Assembly (NCBI RefSeq): GCF_002727065.1
Contig: NZ_PDVP01000001.1
Span: forward strand, 620,001 to 684,000
DNA length: 64,000 nt
Reading direction: 5' to 3'
From: Zhengella mangrovi
GTDB taxonomy: Bacteria; Pseudomonadota; Alphaproteobacteria; Rhizobiales; Rhizobiaceae
Under the pieces are notes generated by a model, which was given only the letters and a program-made list of their open reading frames with translations, was not told the DNA's origin and searched no databases. This document shows positions 1 to 10,449 of this stretch, piece by piece. Made by a program: the position numbers and the translations under genes. The stretch's first letter is position 1. Every line of letters starts with the position of its first letter.

Positions 1-308
1 ACGGCCGCCCGCATGGCCTTGGGATAGGCATGAACGGTGAGCATGGTGACGCCCATCTTCGCCACGTTCTCCACGCCCTTGGCGATCGTATTGTCGATGT
101 CCAGCAGCTTCATGTCGAGAAACACCTTGCGCCCGTCGGCCACGAGGTCGCGGGCGAGCGGCAGTCCGCCGGCGAAGGCGAGCTGGTAACCGATCTTGTA
201 GAAGCGGACGCTGTCGCCCAGTTCCGCGACGGCAGCCTCGGCCTCGGCCACGGTGGGCACGTCGAGCGCCACGATCAGGCGGTCTTTCATGGTCGCGGGC
301 TGTGTCAT
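1..308 (-). CDS. pyrF: orotidine 5'-phosphate decarboxylase (partial, C-terminus outside window)
   Basis: Last step of de novo UMP synthesis: decarboxylates OMP to UMP in the cytoplasm. About 102 N-terminal residues are visible, beginning [17 protein letters not shown], with the catalytic signature [16 protein letters not shown] (the Asp-x-Lys-x-x-Asp-Ile pattern of the family). The rest of the TIM barrel lies beyond the left edge. ATG at 308 is preferred; a second Met six codons in ([10 protein letters not shown]) is possible. It is last in a minus-strand run dnaK-dnaJ-pmtA-flavin reductase-pyrF, an order familiar from rhizobia. Confidence 0.93.
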   Translation of the reverse strand, partial: MTQPATMKDRLIVALDVPTVAEAEAAVAELGDSVRFYKIGYQLAFAGGLPLARDLVADGRKVFLDMKLLDIDNTIAKGVENVAKMGVTMLTVHAYPKAMRAA

Positions 309-383
309 CGGCTTGGGTCCTCGGCTGGCTGATCCTCGTCACCGCCTTTTGTCACCCGTGCGGCCGGCGGGCAAGCGGTCTTG

Positions 384-968
384 TCACCGGCGCGTGAAAG
401 CCGCGCAATACTCCATCAGCGCCCGGCAGGTCGTCTCAAGCAGCGGCTGGCCGGTGTCCGCCTTCAGCAGGCCCGAAGAAGGCTCGAAGGCCTTCGATGC
501 CTGGCGGACGGCCGTCTGCTCGGTGAGGATGTGGCAGCCGCAGTTCATCAGCACCGCGCGGACATGGTAAAGGCCGCGAATGCCGCCCAGCATGCCGTTG
601 GATGCCGCGCCGAGCGCCACGGGCTTGCCCTTCCAGGGCTTCAGCGCCGTGGCGCCGTCCGCCGAGATCCGGCTGATCCAGTCGATCGTGTTCTTCAGCA
701 GCGGTGGGATCGATGCGTTGTACTCGGGGCAGGCGATGAACACCCCGTCGTGCGCGGCGATCAGGCGACCCAGCTTCATCGCGTTCTCAGGAATGCCCGA
801 GGCCTTCTCGAGGTCCTCGTCCATGATCGGCAGCGGGTAGTCCGCGAGCGATATGCGGGTCACGTCGGCGCCCGCTTCAGCCAGGGTCTTCATGGCCGCG
901 TCGGCCAGTTGCCCGTTGAACGATCCGCTTCGGATCGAGCCGGAAAAGACGAGGATTTTCGGAATCAT
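384..968 (-). CDS. NADPH-dependent FMN reductase family protein
   Basis: Predicted flavodoxin-fold NAD(P)H:flavin/quinone oxidoreductase of 194 residues. The N-terminal phosphate-binding loop is GSIRSGSFN, and the family signature CPEYNASIPPLLKNTIDW binds the flavin ring. ATG at 968 (MIPKILVFSG) is chosen because the upstream in-frame extension is not conserved-looking. It lies 75 bp upstream of pyrF and 69 bp downstream of pmtA on the same strand, so it may be cotranscribed. The physiological substrate (FMN, quinone, azo dye or chromate) cannot be read from the sequence. Confidence 0.85.
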   Translation of the reverse strand: MIPKILVFSGSIRSGSFNGQLADAAMKTLAEAGADVTRISLADYPLPIMDEDLEKASGIPENAMKLGRLIAAHDGVFIACPEYNASIPPLLKNTIDWISRISADGATALKPWKGKPVALGAASNGMLGGIRGLYHVRAVLMNCGCHILTEQTAVRQASKAFEPSSGLLKADTGQPLLETTCRALMEYCAAFTRR

Positions 969-1037
969 GACTGGTCCTGCACGCCGGATTTCACACAACC
1001 GGGATATGGTGCGCTTGTCGCGTGCTGCAAGTGCCGG

Positions 1038-1637
1038 TCAGTCGCCGCGGCGATAGATCCACAGGTTTGCGGGCGGCACGTTGCGCAGCACGAAATCATG
1101 GTGCCGCATCGAGAAATTGCCGCGCCCCGGGGCAACGGGCGATTTCGGCCCGTAGGTGATCTGCATGACGGGCCGGCCGGCCGGAATCCGGTTCAGCAGG
1201 TCTTCCACCAGCGCAATCCGCCGGTCCATCGGGAAATTGAGCATCGGCACGGCCGAGATGACGCAGTCGAATACCGTGTCCTTCGCCGCGCCCAGCGTCG
1301 TGTCCAGGTCGAAGGCGTCGCCGTGGATGAAGTTCACGCCGGGAATCTCGGCCTTCAGGTGCTCGTAGAAATCCTCGGAATATTCCACCGAGTAGAGGTC
1401 TTCCGGCCTGATGCCCCGCTCCAGGATCGCGCGGGTGATCGGACCGGTGCCCGGCCCGAGTTCGAGAACGGGCAGGCCGCTGTCCGGCTGGACGACGGAG
1501 GCCATCGACCGGGCGCAGATCTTGCTGGTCGGCGTGACCGAGCCGACGGCCTTGGCGTTGTCCATCCAGCCGCGGAAGAACTTGAAGTCCTCGTCGAACT
1601 GGCTGAGAAACTTGCGGATTCCCAGGGGAAGGGCCAT
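1038..1637 (-). CDS. pmtA: class I SAM-dependent methyltransferase, PmtA-like phospholipid N-methyltransferase
   Basis: 199-residue Rossmann methyltransferase resembling rhizobial PmtA, which methylates phosphatidylethanolamine stepwise to phosphatidylcholine at the membrane surface. SAM motif I is VLELGPGTGPIT, followed by an acidic strand end (SVEYSEDF) and HGDAFDLD. The basic, aromatic N-terminus (IRKFLSQFDEDFKFFRGW) suits membrane association. ATG at 1637 is taken; an in-frame extension to 1718 exists. Position next to dnaJ matches the rhizobial dnaJ-pmtA arrangement, which supports the name, but substrate is inferred from family and context. Confidence 0.75.
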   Translation of the reverse strand: MALPLGIRKFLSQFDEDFKFFRGWMDNAKAVGSVTPTSKICARSMASVVQPDSGLPVLELGPGTGPITRAILERGIRPEDLYSVEYSEDFYEHLKAEIPGVNFIHGDAFDLDTTLGAAKDTVFDCVISAVPMLNFPMDRRIALVEDLLNRIPAGRPVMQITYGPKSPVAPGRGNFSMRHHDFVLRNVPPANLWIYRRGD

Positions 1638-1755
1638 CGGTCGGTTCTCCGTAACTTCGGGCTGTTCCCCGCCCACGTGATTTGCCGCCAATATGGCCCG
1701 GCGCGACAGGATTTCCAAGTGCCGGAATATCCGGCAAGGCCATCGGTTGCCGCGT

Positions 1756-2886
1756 CTACTCGCCGAGCGAGTCGAAGAAATCCTTCATCCGCGAGAAGAA
1801 CCCTGCCGATTGCGGACTGTTGTCCTTCGACGAGATTTCCTCGAATTCCTGCAGCAGTTCACGCTGCCGCTTGGAGAGATTCTGCGGTGTCTCGACCACA
1901 ACCTGGATGTAGAGATCGCCCAGGTTCGGCTGGCGCAACACGGGCATGCCCTTGCCCTTCAGGCGGAAGCGCTTGCCGTTCTGCGTGCCTTCGGTGACCT
2001 TCACCCGCGCCTGACTGCCGTCCAGCGTCGTGACGTCGAACTGGCCGCCGAGCGCCGCCGTCGTCATCGAGATCGGCACGGAGCAGAACAGGTCCGCGCC
2101 GTCGCGCTGGAAGAATTCGTGCGGCTTGACCGACAGGAATATGTAGAGGTCGCCGGACGGCCCGCCGCGCATGCCCGCTTCGCCCTCGCCGGCAAGCCGG
2201 ATCCGGGTCCCGTCCTCGATGCCGGCGGGAATGTTGACCGACAGGGAGCGCTCTTCCGTCACCCGGCCGGCACCGGAACACTTGGGGCAAGGGTCCTTGA
2301 TGGTTTGCCCGCGGCCCTGGCAGGTCGGGCACGTCCGCTCGATGGAAAAGAAGCCCTGGCTTGCCCGCACGCGCCCCGCGCCGCCGCAGGTGGCGCAGGT
2401 TTCCGGCTGTGTGCCGGGCTTGGCGCCCGAACCCGAGCATTCGTCGCAGGAAATCGACGTCGGCACCCGGATTTGCGCCGTCTTGCCCTGGAAGGCTTCC
2501 TCCAGCGTGATGTCCATGTTGTAGCGCAGGTCGGCGCCGCGTTCGCGGCCACCGGAGCGGCGACGCCCGCCGCCCATCATCTCGCCGAAGATGTCCTCGA
2601 AGATGTCGGCGAAACCACCGCCGCCGAAACCGCCGGCCGCGCCGCCGCCACCCATGCCGTTCTCGAAGGCCGAGTGGCCGAAACGGTCATAGGCCGCGCG
2701 CTTCTGCGGGTCCTTGAGCACTTCGTAGGCTTCGCCCACTTCCTTGAACTTGCGTTCAGCCTCTTCGTCGCCCGGGTTGCGGTCGGGGTGATACTGCATG
2801 GCGAGCTTGCGGAAGGCGCTTTTCAGCTCCTTCTCGTCGGCGCCGCGCGCCACGCCGAGGGTCTCGTAGAAATCGGCCTTGGCCAT
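1756..2886 (-). CDS. dnaJ: chaperone protein DnaJ (Hsp40)
   Basis: Type I J-protein, 376 residues, that delivers clients to DnaK and stimulates its ATPase. Order: J domain with the HPD motif (YHPDRN, about residue 33), Gly/Phe-rich linker ([14 protein letters not shown]), four zinc-binding repeats ([32 protein letters not shown]), then the C-terminal client-binding domains. Length is normal. It follows dnaK after about 155 bp that contain a GC-rich hairpin, so its level may be set lower than DnaK. Confidence 0.98.
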   Translation of the reverse strand: MAKADFYETLGVARGADEKELKSAFRKLAMQYHPDRNPGDEEAERKFKEVGEAYEVLKDPQKRAAYDRFGHSAFENGMGGGGAAGGFGGGGFADIFEDIFGEMMGGGRRRSGGRERGADLRYNMDITLEEAFQGKTAQIRVPTSISCDECSGSGAKPGTQPETCATCGGAGRVRASQGFFSIERTCPTCQGRGQTIKDPCPKCSGAGRVTEERSLSVNIPAGIEDGTRIRLAGEGEAGMRGGPSGDLYIFLSVKPHEFFQRDGADLFCSVPISMTTAALGGQFDVTTLDGSQARVKVTEGTQNGKRFRLKGKGMPVLRQPNLGDLYIQVVVETPQNLSKRQRELLQEFEEISSKDNSPQSAGFFSRMKDFFDSLGE

Positions 2887-3000
2887 GGGTCAGGCGTTCC
2901 TGTTGAACGGTTACGTCATCCGCAGGATTGGCCGGTATCGCACGCCGGGCTTGCCTTGGCGAACCCGGGCGAAGCCGGCTGTCCCTGCCGCGATGCAAGA

Positions 3001-3023
3001 GGCCGGCGGATTGACCGCCGGCC
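3001..3023 (-). terminator. dnaK-dnaJ intergenic hairpin (partial terminator candidate)
   Basis: Perfect 9-bp stem (GGCCGGCGG / CCGCCGGCC) with a 5-nt loop between the dnaK stop and dnaJ. On the transcribed minus strand it is not followed by a U-run, so it is more likely an attenuating or RNA-stabilising hairpin than a full terminator. Confidence 0.55.
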
Positions 3024-3041
3024 TTTCATCTTGCTGCCGGA

Positions 3042-4949
<1,908 letters not shown>

Positions 4950-5067
4950 GTTGTCTCTCCGTTTAGCAGGCCGCCGGGACCCATGGTTCAGGCGTTCCGA
5001 TGGCGGCCCCCGTTGAAGTTCGCCGGCGCGGCGAAGCGGCATTTCCCCGACGCGTCCGGTGTTGCGG

Positions 5068-5099
5068 CGTATATAAGAAGGGCGATTTTGCTGCGCAAG
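5068..5099 (-). promoter_or_regulatory. RpoH (sigma-32) heat-shock promoter for dnaK
   Basis: On the minus strand, CTTG (5099-5096), an 18-bp spacer, then CTTATATACG (5077-5068). This fits the alphaproteobacterial RpoH consensus CTTG-N17/18-CYTATNTNNG at every fixed position. It lies 119 bp upstream of the dnaK ATG. Activity is inferred from the match. Confidence 0.75.
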
Positions 5100-5186
5100 G
5101 CTGCTTTGCCGCTGTTTGCATGTTGCAGCCGAACTTTGCGCCGCCCTGAACCGGCGGAACCGGCGCCGTTTGCATCGGCTGGGGCG

Positions 5187-7022
5187 CTATCCGGCCCAGA
5201 AGATGTCCTCGCCCGCATCCAGCGCCGCGCGGCTGCCGCTGGCGAAGGGGGCGAGCCAGCCGGCCACCTGCGGCAGTTCGAAATCGAAGAAATAGGTCAT
5301 CGCCGCCTGTTTGCCACGGGCAAGTGATTCGCTGACGCTGCCGGCCTCGGCGGCGCGTTTCGCTGCCACCGCCTGGTCCAGCCATTGCCAGGCCACGACG
5401 GTATGGCCGAAGGCAAAGAGCAGCGGCGTGGCATTGGCGAAGGCGGTGTCCGGGCTGCCGGCCTGCTGCGCGATCGCCTCCGATACCGTGGCCATGGCCT
5501 GGCCGAGCGCGGCCACCTGCCGGTCGAAGCCGCCGGCCTTCGCCGCAGCGTCCATCGTCGCCGCCACGCGCCGGGCCAGCAGTTGCAGGCCTTCGCCCTT
5601 GTCGGCCAGGATCTTGCGCCCGATCAGGTCCATCGCCTGAATGCCGGTCGTTCCCTCGTGGATCGGGTTCAGGCGGTTGTCGCGGTAGAGCTGCTCGACG
5701 TCGAAGTCGCGCGTGTAGCCGTAGCCTCCGTGGCACTGGATGGCGAGCGAATTGGCCAGTGGCCCGTACTCGGAAGGAAAGGTCTTGTTGATCGGCGTGA
5801 GCAGCGCCAGCAGGCTTTCCGATTCCGCCCGGGCGCTCTCGTCCTCGTTGGAGTGGATGTCGTCGACCAGCCTTGCCGAGTAGAGGCACAGGGCGAGGGC
5901 GCCTTCCGCATAGGCCTTCTGCGCCAGCAGCATGCGCCGGATGTCGGCATGGGCGACCAGCGGCACCTGGTCGGGCGCGTGGCGGTCGCCGGGAATGCGG
6001 CCCTGGCGCCGTTCGTGGGCGTATTGCGAGGAAAGCAGGTAGCCCCGCCAGGCCTGGGCCGCCGCGCCGAGTCCGACGCCGATGCGCGCCTCGTTCATCA
6101 TCAGGAACATGATCGCCAGGCCTTCGCCGGCTTCGCCGATCAGCCAGCCCGCCGCGCCCGCCCGGCCCATCGGCCGGTATTGCGCGCCTTCGCCGAAATT
6201 CAGCAGGCAATTGGTCGTCCCGCGATAGCCCATCTTGTGGTTGAGACCGGCCACGACGACGTCGTTGCGGGTGATCTCGCCGGCGACCTCGGCCGGGATG
6301 CGCTTCGGCACCGCGAAGATGGAAATGCCCTTCGTGCCTGCCGGCAGCTTGCCGTCAGGCCCGGGGATCTTGGCCAGCACCAGGTGGCAGATATCATCGG
6401 TGATGTCGTGATCGCCACCCGAAATCCACATCTTGCGCCCGGTCAGGCGGTAGCGGTGTCCCAGCGCATCGTCGCAATCGAAATCCGCCCGGGTGGTGAT
6501 GTCGCCGAGCGACGAGCCGGCCTGCGGTTCCGACAGGCACATCGTGCCCAGCGACCGGCCTTCCAGTTGCGGCCGCGCGAAATGGTCGATCAGCGTGTCC
6601 GATCCTCGCGTCATCAGCACGCGCGTGTTACCGGTCGACAGCATCGGATAGCCGCCGGCCGCCACGTTCCCGGCCTGGATGAACACCTTGGCCGCACTGG
6701 CGACCAGGTGCGGCAATTGCATGCCCCCCTGTTCGGCCGGGAAGCTGGCCAGCTGGAACCCGGCATCCAGATAGGCCTGCACCGCCTTGCGGATCAGCGG
6801 ATGCACGCTCACCGTGCCGTCCTGCTTCAGTTCCGGCTCGTCCCGGTCCCCGGGCTTGAACGACGGCAGGAACTCGTTTTCCGCGATCTTCTCGGCCAGG
6901 TCGAGGAAGGCGTCGAAGGTTTCCCGCGAATGGTCCCCGTACCGCGGCCGCGCCGTCAGCGCGCTGGCGTCGAGCCAGTCGTGGACAAGGAAATCGATGG
7001 CGGCGCGATCGAATGCCGGCAT
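5187..7022 (-). CDS. acyl-CoA dehydrogenase (DmdC/FadE-like, 611 aa)
   Basis: FAD-dependent alpha,beta-dehydrogenation of an acyl-CoA, feeding electrons to ETF. At 611 residues it belongs to the long class (DmdC/AcdA type) with an extra C-terminal domain. Visible signatures are LTGRKMWISGGDHDI in the middle domain, and NEARIGVGLGA and QCHGGYGYTRDFDVEQLYRD in the C-terminal helical domain. The active-site region is NPIHEGTTGIQAMDLIGRK, whose Glu is the likely catalytic base. ATG at 7022 is preceded by GGGAGG. It is divergent from a TRAP receptor across a palindrome. Acyl substrate unknown. Confidence 0.92.
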   Translation of the reverse strand: MPAFDRAAIDFLVHDWLDASALTARPRYGDHSRETFDAFLDLAEKIAENEFLPSFKPGDRDEPELKQDGTVSVHPLIRKAVQAYLDAGFQLASFPAEQGGMQLPHLVASAAKVFIQAGNVAAGGYPMLSTGNTRVLMTRGSDTLIDHFARPQLEGRSLGTMCLSEPQAGSSLGDITTRADFDCDDALGHRYRLTGRKMWISGGDHDITDDICHLVLAKIPGPDGKLPAGTKGISIFAVPKRIPAEVAGEITRNDVVVAGLNHKMGYRGTTNCLLNFGEGAQYRPMGRAGAAGWLIGEAGEGLAIMFLMMNEARIGVGLGAAAQAWRGYLLSSQYAHERRQGRIPGDRHAPDQVPLVAHADIRRMLLAQKAYAEGALALCLYSARLVDDIHSNEDESARAESESLLALLTPINKTFPSEYGPLANSLAIQCHGGYGYTRDFDVEQLYRDNRLNPIHEGTTGIQAMDLIGRKILADKGEGLQLLARRVAATMDAAAKAGGFDRQVAALGQAMATVSEAIAQQAGSPDTAFANATPLLFAFGHTVVAWQWLDQAVAAKRAAEAGSVSESLARGKQAAMTYFFDFELPQVAGWLAPFASGSRAALDAGEDIFWAG

Positions 7023-7108
7023 GCTGCAGCCTCCCGTGATGCAAGCGGGCCCTGGCCCCGCTCATGGGGGCGGATGGTAGGGAGCGGACCGCTGTCCTGT
7101 CAACAACA

Positions 7109-7126
7109 ACATACTCGGTAGTATGT
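7109..7126. promoter_or_regulatory. operator-like palindrome in the acyl-CoA dehydrogenase / TRAP receptor divergent region
   Basis: Perfect 7-bp arms ACATACT / AGTATGT around CGGT. The size and composition resemble operators of TetR-family lipid/acyl-CoA regulators. No regulator gene is adjacent, so the ligand and protein are unknown. A second short inverted repeat (GACGT-N4-ACGTC) follows at 7141-7154. Confidence 0.6.
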
Positions 7127-7165
7127 CCGGCATGCGACGTGACGTCCCTACGTCGGAAGGTGCGC

Positions 7166-7195
7166 TTGACACTACTATGCCCCATAACATTTTAT
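7166..7195 (+). promoter_or_regulatory. candidate sigma-70 promoter for the TRAP receptor
   Basis: TTGACA at 7166-7171 with an AT-rich weak -10 (TTTTAT, 7190-7195) after 18 bp, about 55 bp upstream of the start codon. The -35 is perfect and the -10 matches 4 of 6. Confidence 0.45.
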
Positions 7196-7248
7196 GGCCG
7201 GTAAGGCGGGCCACAAGGAGCCCGCTTGCTGCAAGGGAGGTACCCGGC

Positions 7249-8277
7249 ATGAAGAAATGGACCATTTTGCTGGCGGCAGCCGCCGCCGGCCTCGTTGCAT
7301 CCGCGTCTGCCAGGGCGCAGGAAGTGACGCTGAAGCTGCACCAGATGCTGCCCGCCCAGGCCACGATCCCGGCAAAGGCCCTGGCTCCCTGGGCCGACAA
7401 GGTGATGAAGGAATCCAACGGCCGGATCAAGATCGACCTTTATCCGTCCATGCAGCTCGGCGGCAAGCCGCCGGAACTGGTGGACCAGCTTCGTGATGGC
7501 GTCATCGACCTGACCTGGACCGTCATCGGCTACACGCCGGGCCGCTTCCCCTCCACCGAGGCTTTCGAGCTGCCGTTCATGATGACCAACGGCGAGCAGA
7601 CCTCCAAGGCTTTCCACGAGTACTGCATGAAGTACTGTACGGAGGACTTCAAGGACTACCACGTCATCGCCTGGCACACCCATGGCCCGGGCCTGATCCA
7701 CTCCAAGGATCCGGTCAAGAGCCTGGAGGACATGAAGGGCATGAAGCTGCGCGGCGGCACCCGCGTGGTCAACCAGATGCTCGAGAAGCTCGGCGCCGTT
7801 CCGGTCGGCATGCCGGTGACGGCGGTTGCCGAGGCCCTGTCCAAGGGCGTCATCAACGGCACCACCATTCCCTTCGAAGTGGCACCGGCCTTCAAGGTGG
7901 ACGAGATCGTCACCAACATCACCGGCTTCGCCGGCAAGAACGGTCTCTACACGGCCACCTTCGTGTTCGCCATGAACAAGGATTCCTACGACAAGCTGCC
8001 GGATGACCTGAAGAAGGTCATCGACGACAATTCCGGCATCGAGACGGCGGGCATGTTCGGTGCGGCCATGGACGCCGGCGACGTGCGAGGACGTGAGATC
8101 GCGGAGAAGAACGGCGACGACATCATCACCCTGGACGAGGCCGAGACGCAGCGCTGGAAGGATATCGCCAGCCCGCTCGTCGATGCCTGGGCCAAGGAAA
8201 TGGATGCCGGCGGCCGCCCGGGAACCGAGATGGTCAACTACGCCCGCGAGATGCTGGACAAGTATTCCGCCCAGTAA
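7249..8277 (+). CDS. TRAP transporter solute-binding protein, DctP family
   Basis: Periplasmic substrate receptor of a tripartite ATP-independent transporter, 342 residues. A signal peptide (MKKWTILLAAAAAGLVASASARA) precedes the DctP fold. Motifs include FELPFMMTNGEQTS and the ligand-carboxylate region KGMKLRGGTRVVNQML with its conserved Arg, then PVGMPVTAVAEALSKGVING. ATG at 7249 follows GGGAGG with good spacing. No DctQ or DctM membrane gene is adjacent and a terminator follows directly, so this is an orphan receptor. Its placement opposite an acyl-CoA dehydrogenase hints at an organic- or fatty-acid ligand, which is inference. Confidence 0.93.
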   Translation: MKKWTILLAAAAAGLVASASARAQEVTLKLHQMLPAQATIPAKALAPWADKVMKESNGRIKIDLYPSMQLGGKPPELVDQLRDGVIDLTWTVIGYTPGRFPSTEAFELPFMMTNGEQTSKAFHEYCMKYCTEDFKDYHVIAWHTHGPGLIHSKDPVKSLEDMKGMKLRGGTRVVNQMLEKLGAVPVGMPVTAVAEALSKGVINGTTIPFEVAPAFKVDEIVTNITGFAGKNGLYTATFVFAMNKDSYDKLPDDLKKVIDDNSGIETAGMFGAAMDAGDVRGREIAEKNGDDIITLDEAETQRWKDIASPLVDAWAKEMDAGGRPGTEMVNYAREMLDKYSAQ

Positions 8278-8302
8278 GCGTGGTGATCCCTCACCGGACA
8301 GG

Positions 8303-8331
8303 AAAACCCGGGCCAGGTGCCCGGGTTTTTT
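8303..8331 (+). terminator. rho-independent terminator after the TRAP receptor
   Basis: Arms AAAACCCGGGC / GCCCGGGTTTT with a 5-nt loop, ending in a run of six or more T. Confidence 0.9.
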
Positions 8332-8350
8332 CGTGGCCGCGACACTTGGT

Positions 8351-8950
8351 TCAGGCCTGCGATTCGCGCTCCTTCGCCCGCGCCAGGGCCGGCCGGGACA
8401 GCACGCGGTCGAGGTAGGCGTTGACCGTCTCCGGCACGATCTCGAACTTCGCCCCGCGGGCCCACGTGCCGATATGGCCAAGCAGCACGTCGACGGCCGA
8501 AAATCGGTCGCCGAGCGCGAACGTGCTATCGCCCAGGCGGCGCGCCAGCGCCTTCACGTCACGGGTGAATTCCCAGGCGCACCACGGCCCGACATCCACC
8601 CGCAGCTCTTCCGGCAGCAGCATGCGGTGTTTCAGCTTGTTCCAGAGCGGCGCCTCCAGCTCCGACTGGGCGAAATGCACCCAGCTGTCGATCTGCGCCC
8701 GTTCGGCCAGCGAACGCGAACCGAAGCCCTTGTCGGCGTGCTTCTCGCCCAGGTACACGCAGATCGCCGCCGAATCGGTCAGCTTCAGGTCGCCGTCGAT
8801 CAGCGCCGGGATGCGTCCCGACGGATTGTAGATGCGCGCCGTTTCCGACTGCGGCTTGGCTTTCTCGATGGTGTAGTCCTGCTCCAGCTCTTCCAGCATC
8901 CACAGAACCCGGGTCATGCGCGAACCCGGTGATCCGATCACCGTGTACAT
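8351..8950 (-). CDS. glutathione S-transferase family protein
   Basis: 199 residues. The N-terminal thioredoxin-like domain has the active-site stretch GSPGSRMTRVLWMLEEL and the cis-Pro glutathione-binding segment NPSGRIPALIDGD, then the SNAIL-like DSAAICVYLGEK. The helical C-terminal domain has LGDRFSAVDVLLGHIG. A GGAGG-type RBS precedes ATG at 8950. It is downstream of, and likely cotranscribed with, the AhpD-like gene, which suggests thiol or detoxification chemistry. Substrate unknown. Confidence 0.9.
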   Translation of the reverse strand: MYTVIGSPGSRMTRVLWMLEELEQDYTIEKAKPQSETARIYNPSGRIPALIDGDLKLTDSAAICVYLGEKHADKGFGSRSLAERAQIDSWVHFAQSELEAPLWNKLKHRMLLPEELRVDVGPWCAWEFTRDVKALARRLGDSTFALGDRFSAVDVLLGHIGTWARGAKFEIVPETVNAYLDRVLSRPALARAKERESQA

Positions 8951-8992
8951 GGTCGTCCTCCCTTGCGATTGATGGTGTTGAAACCTGCGGGG

Positions 8993-9400
8993 TCAACCGC
9001 CGGATTTTTCGAAAGCCGCATCCACCGGCACCTGCATGGCGTTGGCCAGGTGGTTGGTCTTGCCGGCCAGCGCGATGACCTTCAGGAGGTCGCCGTACTG
9101 GGCGTCGGTCATGCCCTTCGCCCTGGCCGAGGCCGTGTGCGAATGGGCGCAATAGCTGCAGCCGTTGGCCGCCGAGACCGCGATGTAGATCATCTCGCGG
9201 GTCAGCGGGTCCAGCGGCCCCGGTGCCGTCATGACCGATTTCACCTCTTCCCACGTGCTCCTGAGCAATGCCGGATCGGCGGCAAGCGCCAGCCAGAAAT
9301 TGTTGATGAAGTCGGAGCCGCGTGTCGTGCGGATGTCGTCGTAGACCGCGCGAACCGCGTCACTTGCCTCGTCGTAGGATATCAGCCGGACAGTCGACAT
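8993..9400 (-). CDS. carboxymuconolactone decarboxylase / AhpD-like protein
   Basis: 135-residue all-helical AhpD-fold protein. The redox motif NGCSYCAHSHT has CxxC followed by His, as in AhpD-like peroxidase partners. ATG at 9400 (MSTVRLISYD) is chosen because a GGAGGA RBS lies just upstream, whereas the longer in-frame extension has no family similarity. Probable thiol peroxidase or oxidoreductase; a true decarboxylase role is unlikely given the CxxC. Operonic with the following GST gene. Confidence 0.88.
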   Translation of the reverse strand: MSTVRLISYDEASDAVRAVYDDIRTTRGSDFINNFWLALAADPALLRSTWEEVKSVMTAPGPLDPLTREMIYIAVSAANGCSYCAHSHTASARAKGMTDAQYGDLLKVIALAGKTNHLANAMQVPVDAAFEKSGG

Positions 9401-9617
9401 GCCGGTTTCCTCCTCCATGGTGGGTGCAGGCGGTCGTGAAGCATGGATTGACGCCGGCATGGATGCGGCACGATAGCAGGTTGCGTGAATCGGGAAAGCC
9501 GGGAAATCGCGTTCCGGTGACGCTGCGTTTCGCACACGCGCCTTGCTTGCGCTCTTGTGATTTGGGCGCCAGGCGTTACCTCTTTCGCCCAGGCAACAAT
9601 GCAGAAGGATTATTCCC

Positions 9618-10322
9618 ATGACCGACCTGTCGGCCTTCCGGATCACCGAGCGCTGGCCCGCCGTCCATCCGGACCGCATTCAGCTCTATTCTTTCCCCAC
9701 GCCCAATGGCATCAAGGTGTCCGCCATGCTGGAGGAGACGGGGCTGCCATACGAGCCGCACACGGTGTCGTTCGGCCGCAACGACCAGACCACGCCGGAA
9801 TTCCTGTCGCTCAATCCCAACAACAAGATACCCGCGATCATCGATCCCGACGGGCCGGGCGGCAAGCCGCTGCCCTTGTTCGAATCCGGCGCCATCCTGA
9901 TCTACCTCGCCGAGAAGTCGGGAAAATTCATGTCCGCCGATCCGGCCACCCGCTACGAGACGATCCAGTGGCTCATGTTCCAGATGGGCGGCCTGGGCCC
10001 GATGTTCGGCCAGCTCGGCTTCTTCTACAAGTTCGCCGGCAAGGACATCGACGATCCCCGCCCGCTCGAACGCTATGCCGGCGAGACCGAGCGCCTGCTG
10101 AAAGTGCTGGAGCAGCGCCTTGACGGGCGCGACTACATCATGGGCGACGACTACACGATCGCCGACATCGCCGCCTGGCCGTGGGTCCGCACCGTGCGCG
10201 ATTTCTACGAGGCCGGGGACCTGGTGAAACTGCCGGCCTGCCCCAACGTCGTGGCCTGGCTGGACCGCTGCCTGGCCCGCCCGGCCAGCCAGGCCGCGCT
10301 CAATATCCCGCCGCGCGAGTGA
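9618..10322 (+). CDS. glutathione S-transferase (YfcG/YghU-like)
   Basis: 234-residue GST of the Nu-type/YfcG family, known for glutathione-dependent disulfide reductase activity. Seen: [20 protein letters not shown] (glutathione site), [18 protein letters not shown] with the cis-Pro and the family's longer insertion, [12 protein letters not shown], and a C-terminal helical domain with [13 protein letters not shown]. It faces the AhpD-like gene divergently over about 217 bp. A terminator separates it from trpB. Confidence 0.92.
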   Translation: MTDLSAFRITERWPAVHPDRIQLYSFPTPNGIKVSAMLEETGLPYEPHTVSFGRNDQTTPEFLSLNPNNKIPAIIDPDGPGGKPLPLFESGAILIYLAEKSGKFMSADPATRYETIQWLMFQMGGLGPMFGQLGFFYKFAGKDIDDPRPLERYAGETERLLKVLEQRLDGRDYIMGDDYTIADIAAWPWVRTVRDFYEAGDLVKLPACPNVVAWLDRCLARPASQAALNIPPRE

Positions 10323-10348
10323 CATCAGCGGCAAGGCCGGCGGAACAG

Positions 10349-10378
10349 GGGCGGGGGCTGCGGCTTTCCGCCCTTTTT
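10349..10378 (+). terminator. terminator between the GST gene and trpB
   Basis: GGGCGG / CCGCCC stem with a 13-nt G-rich loop followed by TTTTT at 10374-10378. Confidence 0.6.
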
Positions 10379-10449
10379 GCGACCCCGGGCGTCGCCACTT
10401 TGCATTGCCCCGCCTTGCCGCATGGTTTATGGGAGGGCCGATCCAAGAC

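Noticed and set aside
381-1997. Long plus-strand frame across the flavin reductase and pmtA genes
   Set aside because: Antisense to two recognised genes; Arg/His/Ala-rich low-information translation.
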